Positions 10,101-17,522 of a DNA stretch of 17,888 nt are shown here, piece by piece. The notes beneath the pieces were generated by a model, which saw only the letters and a list, made by a program, of their open reading frames with translations, searched no databases and was not told the origin of the DNA. The translations under genes and the position numbers were made by a program. Within the stretch, counting starts at the first letter, position 1, and each line of letters opens with the position of its first letter. The DNA comes from Saccoglossus kowalevskii (Eukaryota > Hemichordata > Enteropneusta > Harrimaniidae): positions 947,407 through 965,294 of the forward strand of contig NW_003140813.1 in the NCBI RefSeq assembly GCF_000003605.2. Reading direction: 5' to 3'.

Positions 10101-13100
10101 AAAAGACTGAATAAAATGGCGGATTGTATGACGTACTCGAACAAAAATATCACGTGACACTGAAATTGAAATTTTGCTGGCGGTCGGAAACGATGGTAAT
10201 ACAAATTGAAATGCAAGTATCAAGCATGGAGCAATTATACAGATACCTTGGCCAGCGAATGGCGGCATACAGTGGGCTGCATCTCCAAGAAAAACAACTT
10301 TATCATCATACCAGTGCTGTATCTATCAAAGAGAGTGAAAAAAGGTAATGAAAATAAAATGTGGTCACAATTTCACTTCCGGTTTACGAATGTTATAATT
10401 CTGATGGTGTACGCGACGTGTATGTAGAATTAACTTTGCAGAATGTAAATAACTAACCTGTCGAGCATGGAAAGTATAAACAATTCTTCTTTTAAAATAA
10501 AGTTTATTTGAATCAATTCCAAGATTCTGTATGAGATTCGCAGTCTCGTTTACTTCAACGACATCGTTTTCCAGAGCGTCACTGTTAACAGAAAGTATCA
10601 TTTAGTATAATAAAGATAAATATCTTTTAGTAAATTCAGTTTATTGGTTATTTAAGCTGCAGTTTAAATTTATTAATGTCACAAAATGTAACGATAAACA
10701 TGCAAAATAAATATAGATTAATGGATAACTTACTCATTTAACAATATTTCGAATCGCAGGGTATCATCAGGCAATGAAACTATTGCAATATTGTTATTTC
10801 TATTGGTGACGAACCAGAGGTCTTTTAACGACGCTTTTAATTCCTTGTCGAACGTCACTGTGTCGAGCACCAACCATTGCTGCTCTGCAAACAAATCAAA
10901 TTAATTTAAAATAACCAATATTCAATTGCGCGTACCTTCCACTGATTATTAGTCCCCGTTCGGACGAAGTCCGAAAACGGGGACTTATAATTCGGTCTCC
11001 GTCCGTCCGTGCGTTCGTCCGGAGTCATATCTCAGAATCCCTTGGACCGATTCCGTTCATTCTTTGCATGTGCCTAGTACTTTATGTGGGACATATGCAA
11101 ATGCAGTGGTTTAGCGATTCGATTCAAAATGGCCGACTTGCAGCCATCTTGTTTTTTGAAAATGTTGTATTTTGGACATGCTTTGTCAGTTTTCATTCAA
11201 ACTTGGTACATAGATTATACCTGTTAGGATACATGTCCATGATGATTTATTTCACAATTGGATCAAAGATGGCCGACTGGCAGCCATCTTGTTTTTTGAA
11301 AATGTCGTATTTTGGACATGCTTTGTCAGTTTTCATTCAAATTTAGTACATAGATCATACAAGTTAGGATATATGTCCCCGACCGTCCGTGAGACTGTCC
11401 GTCCGACCAACCGTGCGTCCGTCTGTCCGTGCGTCAGTCTATCCAACGTCATATTTCAGAATCCTGTGGACCGATTCCGTTCATTCTTTGCATGGGCCTA
11501 GTACCTTATGTGGGACATGTGCACATGCAGTGGTTTAGCGATTCGATTCAAAATGGCCGACTGGCAGCCATCTTGTTTTTTTGAAAATGTAGTAGTTTGG
11601 ACATGCTTTGTCAGTTGTCATTCAAACTTGGTACATAGATTATACATGTTAGGATACATGTCCATGACGATTTATTTCGCAATTGGATCAAAGATGGTCG
11701 ACTGGCAGGCATCTTGTTTTTGTTTTTTTGGCACATACATGTACTTTATACATGTTAGGATGCATGTTCATGACAATTTGTTTCAAAATCTTGTCAAGGA
11801 TGGCCGATTGACAGCCATCTGACTTTTTGGCCTTACTACTATATTTCCACAAATTATGTACCATTTTCATTCGTATTTGGCACATACATCATACATATCA
11901 GTGTGTTTCATAATCAGATCAAAGATGGCTGAATAACGGCTGTTTTTATTTTGGCCATATTACTATGACACGAAACACGTGTTTTGATGTAAATAAACAA
12001 TCTGTTGTATACGCCACTTGTTTCTTATGACGCCAATCCGAGAATCTACTCGCCGATGTAAAAACTGCAGTTGACTATACATATTCAGTTCTCATTACTT
12101 GTGTTACATGCCGCTTAAGTAATACGCGCTTCAATTGGTTGACAAATCCAATCAGGTGTGAGCTGGATGCAATTATCGTTGATTGTCTTGAAGTAATTAC
12201 GCTACAACAATAGATTTTTTTCAGATAGTTTTAAAATCTATATTTTGCATCAATTCAGACAATTTTTCTCAAAAGAAATACCTTGCTCTGTGTAAAAACA
12301 AACGAACGTTGATGTTTGTATAATTCTGAAATACGTCTCCCCCTTTTAATAGATTGTATGCCTTTCGTTTCGTACGGTGACCTGTGTATACAGTAATAAC
12401 AGAAATAACTCGGCTCAAGGAGTTCAATAAACCTACAAAAAGGGGTCATTTTACGATGTCATTATTTCTACCCCAAGGGCAAACCTGTCTGTTAGCTTGT
12501 GTAATGATATAAACCACGTGCATTGCATAACAAACATGCTCTTTAGCCACAGCTTTTAGTATGACATATACTGTTGATAGTTCTTAGTATTTGCTTTCAT
12601 GCTACAAATTGTACCTTATTAACAGACGGCCACCGAGATAACATTGCTAGCAAGAGAGTTTGCAACAATATAGTTTTCCATTCTCTACCGGCTTCATGTT
12701 TACTTCTTTCCTGGGGCTAATCTGCACTGGCTCGGAAGGTTGTAAATGATTAGCTAGTTTGAATTTGCATAACAATACTGACAATGAACGTGCATTCAAC
12801 GCCACAAGTTTTTTTGTTTTTTTTAGCCAATCAGAATTCATCTTCCGAGCCAGGGCAGATCAGCCGCTTTCCTGACTCAAGGTTGAACCCTACTCATAAT
12901 TTGTTAAAAAGTTGGTCATAAATCGCATGGTAGTGTTCATTGGTTTATTATGTAATACCATTGAGCTATTGTCCCATGACACATTAAATAACATATTTTG
13001 AACAAAAAGCTATTTTAATATTGTCATTTTAGAACATTTGCATAGAGCACAATGTTAAATTGCATTTTCGAGACTTTTTAAAACACAGAATTTTGAAATA

Positions 13101-13700
13101 ATTGAGGGCAAAAGGAGAATCTCATCACTCACAATGTGTTTTTTAGCCCGTGTAACCAGCCTACAATTTGAGATATGGTTCACTATCTCTGCCATGGGAA
13201 TATATGGTAAAAGCGTTATACTACTACCAAAATGGCCACTATACACTGAAAATACAACCATCATTTTTCTCGGAAATTAGGCTGGTGACCTACTACTTTT
13301 TCAATAACCTTATATTGCCTGAAAGTACATTTTTTTGGAAAACAAATTCAGAGTGTTTGCATTCATGAGTAGGTTCCTACCTCAAAAACGGCGATGGCGG
13401 TAGAAAATAGAACATTATTGGGGGACGTCGCGTGGCTCTCTCGCGCTCAACGAGACATCAGCGGTCATTTGCGATTAATGTATTTTTAGGATGAATTTTA
13501 TACTGCAATAGAAGAATACTTGGTGAATGTTACTTACTGAACGAGCTACCGACAAACTGAAGTCCGTGCCTTTTCCTAGTTGCGCTTCTCCCGCCTTCAC
13601 AGACTAATAGATACTTGCATGTATAGTTGTGCGTTTTGTTATCAGACAGCCTGCGAACTGTTACAACCACGTGACTATCTTTGGAACTGTCGTCAATAAC
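7060..13700 (-). CDS. FAD-dependent aromatic hydroxylase-type monooxygenase, spliced, 5' end missing
   Basis: Gene-level entry for nine exons read right to left: 13538-13700, 10734-10884, 10458-10581, 10247-10322, 9279-9497, 8605-8758, 8165-8234, 7560-7704, 7060-7190. All eight introns are GT/AG and phases agree at every junction. The exons sum to 1233 nt, giving 410 residues plus TGA. Seen: CEGGRS at residues 34-39, a variant of the family's C-D-G-x-x-S; VYTFHAR at the end of exon 3; GDAAHCMPPFAGQG near 159-172; GIRDAGNLAWK just after; ELFIQPNV; and a C-terminal VVLRPDRWVYPG. This motif order is that of class A flavoprotein hydroxylases of the MhpA/phenol hydroxylase/PHBH group, which use FAD, NAD(P)H and O2 to hydroxylate aromatic substrates. 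The substrate cannot be told. The N-terminal Rossmann GxGxxG exon was not found; related proteins are longer, so roughly 110-190 residues are missing. No frameshift or internal stop appears in the exons, so the gene looks intact here. Confidence 0.9.
7249..7370. repeat. Foldback in the last monooxygenase intron
   Basis: GTGGGTGGTCGTC (7249-7261) pairs with GACGACCACCCCC (7358-7370) at 12 of 13 positions, with a CpG-rich interior. It contains ATGTAAATAAACAAT, also seen at the right flank of the composite repeat near 11979, so the two may share an ancestral end. Confidence 0.5.
7560..7704 (-). CDS. Monooxygenase exon 8
   Basis: The acceptor is AAAATGCAG and the donor GTAAGT. The exon reads VLGIGFSLIYYNKF, continuing the family motif 'LDD-x-x-G-x-G-F-x-L-L' from exon 7, then an amphipathic stretch, VFQVLPPKN and HNI plus one base. 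It forms part of the C-terminal thioredoxin-like domain, which in relatives supports dimerisation rather than redox chemistry. Confidence 0.87.
7800..7861. repeat. CCAATGACAG inverted repeat in intron 7
   Basis: CCAATGACAG (7800-7809) and CTGTCATTGG (7852-7861) are perfect complements around a 42-base loop. No protein-coding role; no further interpretation. Confidence 0.5.
8165..8234 (-). CDS. Monooxygenase exon 7
   Basis: This 70-bp exon has acceptor CCCCTCAG and donor GTGAGT. The leading T completes a Gly codon. It reads AGELFIQPNVLTSSSKTP and then LLLDK, ending in phase 0. 'G-x-L-x-P/I-Q-P-x-V' followed by 'LLDD' at the start of the C-terminal thioredoxin-like domain is typical of MhpA and phenol hydroxylase relatives. 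Confidence 0.88.
8605..8758 (-). CDS. Monooxygenase exon 6
   Basis: The acceptor is TTATTTCAG and the donor GTATGT. The two leading bases complete an Asn codon with the previous exon. The exon encodes IGRFLTLRNPIILTLRN, a hydrophobic helix, then KLIVKPVLQFKSGLFDD and CDG. Family members have a weakly conserved helical segment and a 'P-x-P-x-Y/F-x-x-G' stretch here. The 154-bp exon exactly satisfies the flanking phases. Confidence 0.85.
9279..9497 (-). CDS. Monooxygenase exon 5 (GIRDA helix)
   Basis: The acceptor is GCTTTAAG and the donor GTAAGT (9278-9273). With the G from the previous exon it reads GLCNGIRDAGNLAWKVTFAIRG, then about 25 residues without an obvious family counterpart (around ENMRLIGNHTSNGVDKM). 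It then returns to the family pattern with LLQSFERERCDDVKNM, equivalent to 'LLDSYExERRPHVRxM'. The insert is open and divisible by three; it could be a real loop or a very short retained intron. The exon ends one base into a codon. Confidence 0.9.
10247..10322 (-). CDS. Monooxygenase exon 4 (FAD-binding GD motif)
   Basis: This 76-bp exon has acceptor TTTGATAG and donor GTATCT. It encodes WYDDKVVFLGDAAHCMPPFAGQ plus one base. GDAAH-x-MPPFAGQG is the diagnostic second FAD-binding fingerprint of class A flavoprotein monooxygenases, where the Asp contacts the ribityl chain of FAD. It is too short to stand out as an open reading frame, and is recognised by motif and phase. Confidence 0.95.
10458..10581 (-). 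CDS. Monooxygenase exon 3
   Basis: The acceptor is GTTAACAG and the donor GTTAGT. The single leading T completes a GAT (Asp) codon from the previous exon. The exon encodes an acidic helix (DALENDVVEVNE), then IVYTFHARQ, matching the family's 'R-x-x-x-Y-x-F-x-A-R' segment just before the GD motif. It ends in phase 0. Confidence 0.9.
10734..10884 (-). CDS. Monooxygenase exon 2
   Basis: The acceptor is TTTGCAG and the donor GTAAGT (10733-10728). The two leading bases complete a Lys codon with the single base left by the previous exon, giving GSSF-K-QQWLVLDTV. The exon continues through LWFVTNR and ends FEILLN plus two bases. Family members have an equivalent 'F/W-L-V-V-D' strand and a later 'RRWEF/ML' segment at this place, in the substrate-binding sheet. 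The intron before it is 2653 bp and full of repeats; the one after is 152 bp. Confidence 0.9.
10951..10985. repeat. Perfect-stem hairpin at the end of the composite repeat
   Basis: AGTCCCCGTT pairs with AACGGGGACT, and inside it CGGAC pairs with GTCCG around a GAA loop, leaving a 2-base AA bulge. All 35 bases are used. It marks the left end of the composite repeat, 66 bp from the exon 2 acceptor. Confidence 0.9.
10951..11945. repeat. Intronic composite repeat with six 'GATGGCCGACTGGCAGCCATC' motifs
   Basis: A hairpin (10951-10985) is followed by a GTCCGTCCGT-rich tract and a 'GGACCGATTCCGTTCATTC' block that recurs 424 bp later (11044 and 11468). The near-palindrome ATGGCCGACTGGCAGCCAT, or a decayed version, recurs near 11129, 11269, 11552, 11693, 11800 and 11925, each time before a TTTTTGAAAATG-like stretch or spacer; the last copies are the most degraded. 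Open frames through it (ADWQPSCF repeats) are by-products of the repetition. It sits wholly in the 2653-bp intron between monooxygenase exons 1 and 2. Confidence 0.9.
11946..12712. other. Intron sequence between composite repeat and foldback
   Basis: No repeat or coding signal apart from ATGTAAATAAACAAT near 11979, shared with the foldback in the last intron. Confidence 0.5.
12713..12867. repeat. Foldback element with 26-bp arms in the long intron
   Basis: GGGGCTAATCTGCACTGGCT... (12713-12738) pairs with 12842-12867 at 23 of 26 positions. The 103-bp interior is AT-rich with a T-run. Its size (155 bp) and structure fit a MITE, but I see no clear target-site duplication. Confidence 0.75.
12885..13376. 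repeat. Nested weak inverted repeats
   Basis: The outer pair is GAACCCTACTCAT (12885-12897) with ATGAGTAGGTTC (13365-13376), one base gap. The inner pair is GTAACCAGCCTA (13152-13163) with TAGGCTGGTGAC (13278-13289), one mismatch. They could be the ends of an old non-autonomous element of about 490 bp. Confidence 0.4.
13538..13700 (-). CDS. Monooxygenase exon 1 of those visible (DG-motif exon)
   Basis: The acceptor is TATTGCAG before 13700 and the donor is GTAAGT at 13537-13532. The exon starts in phase 0 with VIDDSSKDS and ends one base into a codon. It encodes a beta strand (VVVTVRRL), then YLLVCEGGRSATRK and GLQFVGSSF. The family consensus here is roughly YLVGCDGxxSxVRxxLGIxFxG, so the conserved aspartate is a glutamate. 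The open frame continues upstream of the acceptor to 13901, but that part is hydrophobic and unlike the family, so I treat it as intron. Confidence 0.88.
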
Positions 13701-14047
13701 CTGCAATACAAATAAATAGATATATGTCCTTATATGGGTAAAGAGCAAGAAATGTACAATGTTCGGGAAACATCGCCACAACTTACTTCTACTATTTTCA
13801 ATGTGATATATGGCGAACATTGGTTGTAAAAGCCATCCAGAAAATATCAGGAATCTGTCCACAAAATCGGTGTACTGTGAGATTATATAAAAATAAAACA
13901 AGTTGGGTCACCCAGGTAATATTCGAGAAAATACAGCCATATTTATATCGTGACTGTTGTTGGTACATATCTTTTTTATTTAACCATTGGTACACGTAAA
14001 ATCAAATTGATAAAGTGAAATTATTTACATAGAAACAATTTTATATT

Positions 14048-14221
14048 ATTGCGTCGCTATTTGTGTGTTCGTTCAAACTTTGTTCGGCAACGGTTTTCCA
14101 CTAAAATTTTAATTGAATATTACATAAAAAAAACTTAGTGTTCAAAAAAAAAAAAACATTTTTAGATGCTAATTATTTCTTATGTCAAATATATATATAA
14201 TGACTTTCAAAAGTTGATATA
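14048..14221. repeat. Direct repeat copy 1 (about 175 bp)
   Basis: Starts ATTGCGTCGC and ends AGTTGATATA. It matches 15511-15687 almost base for base; differences are a few substitutions and length changes in the A-runs and the TA-run. The boundaries show no TG...CA ends and no primer-binding site follows, so it is not an obvious LTR. Confidence 0.9.
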
Positions 14222-15510
14222 CATGTCTTTTTATTTAACTTTATATATAATTGTTTTCATTTACTTGATTGATTTGTTTACAATGCCAAACGTCAAGCAA
14301 TAAGTCAACTTTGGATTGTATATAATATGTGTGTGGTATTTCGATTTGTATGTATCATTGTTATGTACTATTATGTTAAGACATTTTCAGAACTGCAAAC
14401 GGAAATTGGTCAAACGATATGATGTTAAAACTTGTCTACGAAATAGAAATGAAGGATACATTTTCAAAACTGTAAAATGCGAATCTTCGAATGGCACATG
14501 AAACTCTAATCCGTGCTAAGAAACGGGAAGCTAATGTTATTCGAAAAAAAATGTGATGGCAAAATTCGGGTTACTGTTTATTTTGTAGTAACCCGGGTTC
14601 AGCCATATATAAACTTCCATAATATTTTACTTTATTGAACAAAACACCAACAAATTAACATTGCATGCAAGGGTAATCAAAATGATTAAATGTCTTCAGA
14701 AATCAAAGACGAGGTGCACTTACTTTTCGAATACAGCAATTATACTGAAGGCGTAAATTATAATATTTGCGAGATTTCTCCGAAATTTGAGAATTCTAAT
14801 AACATCAAATAATTGGAACTCCCAGTGAAAACATTCTGTATATCTGGCAAACTATCTGCATTGTACATTTGACAAAAGTGAGCAATCTATTTATAAGTAG
14901 GCACGCTTGCCATTCATTTGTATACAAGTCACAATATCAGATTTCTTAGTAAAATCCCAAAGGGCTGGATGTGTCTAACGTAATTCATTTTATATTTATC
15001 GACTCGTGTATTTTGACATATGACCTAATCTGGCGCAATAATCAAATAAACAAACAATAACAGTTTAATCAGTCGATAATCATGTTTTGATAGGTTGAGT
15101 ACTAAAAAGTTGATTGCATAGTATCGAAAAACGTGATTACATTGCTATTTTTATACATGATTATTACGTTATAAATGCGTTATTTAATAACACATTACAA
15201 TACAGTTGCACAGATTGCAATGCTATAACTATTTATATGATAGCTATCGCTGTGTTTCACTTGTTCTCAAACACGCGAGTAGCCCTACTCAAGTTAATTG
15301 GCATTATTATGTACACATATTGTCGCAAACATGTTACAAACATTATTTTAAAAATGTTACTTTTAATGTAAGAGTCTGAGGTTTTCTTGTTTGTTTTTTT
15401 AATTTTTCTCCTGTTTATTTACCCTACTAATAACGAGGTCACCATACCATAATATATTCTTATGGTCGCATCAGTGACACCATTGGTACATATTATTATA
15501 TGTACATACT

Positions 15511-15687
15511 ATTGCGTCGCAATTTGTGTGTTCGTTCAAACTTTGTTCGGCAACGGTTTTCCATTAAAATTTTAATTGAATATTACATTTAAAAGAAACT
15601 TAGTGTTCAAAAAAAAAAAAAAAACTTTTTTAGATGCTAATTATTTCTTATGTCAAATATATATAACGACTTTCAAAAGATGATATA
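15511..15687. repeat. Direct repeat copy 2 (about 175 bp)
   Basis: Partner of 14048-14221, same orientation, 1463 bp further on. The DNA between the copies holds no recognisable coding sequence. The LINE insertion site starts only 38 bp beyond its right end. Confidence 0.9.
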
Positions 15688-15724
15688 GTGTCATAATCCC
15701 ACGTGGACTAGAAATTAGTGGATA

Positions 15725-15741
15725 TTCAATATTGATTATCA
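15725..15741. repeat. LINE target-site duplication, 3' side of element
   Basis: A 17-bp sequence identical to 16662-16678, directly abutting the end of the LINE 3' UTR. It is paired with that copy as a target-site duplication. Confidence 0.75.
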
Positions 15742-16661
15742 GTAATGGTCTTTTTTGCCATCAAATGCAAAGGCCTGTGGCCCAAAATACATAAACTATA
15801 AATAACATATAAAAAACAGTAATGTCACACACTGTGTTTATAAATTTCATAACGTAATTTGAGGGAATGAAAATGGAAGGCTGCAAGAGATTTCAATTCA
15901 AAGTGTAATTCATCTTCAATTTCTACGTTTTCAAAAACGTTTGGGATATCATTTCTCCTGTCGGTTTCTATCCTAAGACAATGAGAAGAACAACGAAAAC
16001 GGGATAACATAAACGTATGATAGAAATGATAGGGAATAGAAATAGCAAACAAATAACACTCGGGCTCAAGCCGCGTTTTAAAATTACAATAATTATTAAG
16101 TTTGTCCAAGGTTGTGACATCTCCTTGCCAAGTATAAACGATATTTGAGTCTAGAAACAAAAATGTTGGTGCATTTTGGGAAACACCCAAGAACATTCTA
16201 CATGCAAGGTGCTGGACGCGTTCAAGCGTTTCATAACCATAGTGACCCCAAATTTCAGACCCGTAAGTTAAAATAGGGGAAATCATAGTATCAACAATTT
16301 TAAAGAAATGTTCATAGGGCAAGGGGCCTAATTTACTGACGCGCTTGCGTAAACACATTAACGACTTTTTAGCCTGTTGGGCGAGTATTTTAGTAGCATT
16401 GGACCAATTTAACCGACAGGAAAACAACACTCCCAAATACCTATAATATGAAACAACATACAGTCTTTTGTTATTATAAAACCACTTTTTCAGTACTTGA
16501 AATTCTACCTCCCCTTTAAAAACAACAACTTTAGTCTTGGAAAAATTGACAGACATTTTCCAAAGATTACAGTATTCACTTAAGCTATTCAACAGCCTCT
16601 GTAGTTCAATAATCGAATCAGAAAATAAAACAACATCGTCTGCAAATAATAAACACAGAAT
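15742..16661 (-). mobile_element. 5'-truncated LINE insertion with probable 17-bp target-site duplications
   Basis: An RT-coding segment of 920 bp is bounded by the perfect direct repeat TTCAATATTGATTATCA at 15725-15741 and 16662-16678. Read on the minus strand, the element starts within the polymerase active-site region (ILCLLFADDVVLFSD), so the 5' part is lost, as expected for incomplete target-primed reverse transcription. After the ORF stop at 15825 a short 3' UTR of about 80 bp includes GGGCCACAGGCC and ends before the second repeat without a long poly(A) tail. It lies about 2 kb upstream of the first recognised monooxygenase exon, in the same orientation. Confidence 0.85.
15825..16661 (-). 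pseudogene. Truncated LINE reverse transcriptase
   Basis: The uninterrupted frame encodes the palm motif C (FADD), the 'NFSKTKVVVF' strand, 'YYRYLGVLF', the thumb segment with ILTYGSEIWG and LERVQHLACRMFLGVSQ, then LSRFRCSSHCLRIET, the equivalent of the KLRISxHxLxIE stretch in the other two LINE fragments. Two things look shortened relative to the pattern of such proteins. The spacer between FLGVSQ and the LSRFR segment is brief, and the Cys knuckle is missing, with only an 'EDELHFEL' remnant. With fingers and endonuclease absent it cannot be autonomous. The open frame suggests a fairly recent insertion. Confidence 0.88.
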
Positions 16662-16678
16662 TTCAATATTGATTATCA
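16662..16678. repeat. LINE target-site duplication, 5' side of element
   Basis: Second copy of the 17-bp repeat, at the truncated 5' end of the LINE. It also keeps the LINE frame open into upstream DNA as far as 16793. Confidence 0.75.
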
Positions 16679-16799
16679 AAGTTTCTATCAAATCAAACAG
16701 TGATTGACTTCGCAGCGTGTCTTGTACTTTAAACGAATTTAAATCTACGACACCTCTACCGCAAATATAGGCAAAGGTAAACCACCTTAGTACTCATCG

Positions 16800-17522
16800 G
16801 ATGTGTTGTGTATTGTGTGTCAATCCGTCACCCCCCCACAAAAAAAACGATTGCTGTGTAATCCTGGTTGTCTCTTTTCTGCCACGATTTATTGTGAAAA
16901 CTCTACAGTGAATGGCAAACCAGTCAGCAGCTTAGCTAGCAATGTTGCTGTTCTAGTGTTCGGAACAATATGGCGGTGTCAGTAATGAGTAAGTCGTCCA
17001 ATCAGCAAACGCGGGAATGACAAGTGGGCGATCGCAGTCATTACTATGAGTATTCAGATATAATTGAAGACATTCAGGTGCAGTATGGCTGTAGACAAAT
17101 GTAAATCTTTGGTCAATCACAATTACATATTAGAATTGGATTGAAAGCTGAGGGTAGATATTTACATTTTTGGCAAATTTGTTTATGAAGTAAGTTACGG
17201 GTTTGTAACGCGAACTGTGGGTATAGCTATTTCTAAGTTCATATACAGTCATGAATGATAATGCGTTTGCGAGTGAAATTCGACAAGAGAACATGAACCC
17301 TTTTAGCAGTGTGCCTTTACACACTAGTCAGTAAAAGGTGATAAATTAAGTTACAATTTACAACAACATACGTACTGCGTAATCACCATTATTCGTATAT
17401 TCGAATGCATGAATATTATCTTGGAATGTGATACGGTTTATATTGCTTCTTGTCAAAATAATTTAGTAGCGTCGACAACAGAGGACACAATATACGAGAT
17501 ATACTTTATTCCGAGACGATCT
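16800..17522. other. Non-coding, nothing recognised
   Basis: Short chance frames only. I looked on the minus strand for an upstream monooxygenase exon with a GxGxxG or 'F-x-Q-P-x-x-E' pattern and did not find one. Confidence 0.5.

Noticed and set aside
11068-11822. Plus-strand frames with repeated MADWQPSCF-like peptides
   Set aside because: They only follow the repeat units of the intronic composite element, and the frame breaks between units.
13701-13901. Upstream extension of the DG-motif exon
   Set aside because: The frame is open, but a good acceptor sits at 13701-13703 and the extra residues are hydrophobic and unlike the family.
14821-14880. Candidate upstream monooxygenase exon (SLPDIQNVF after a TGCAG acceptor)
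   Set aside because: The frame hits a stop without a usable donor and has no convincing family motif.
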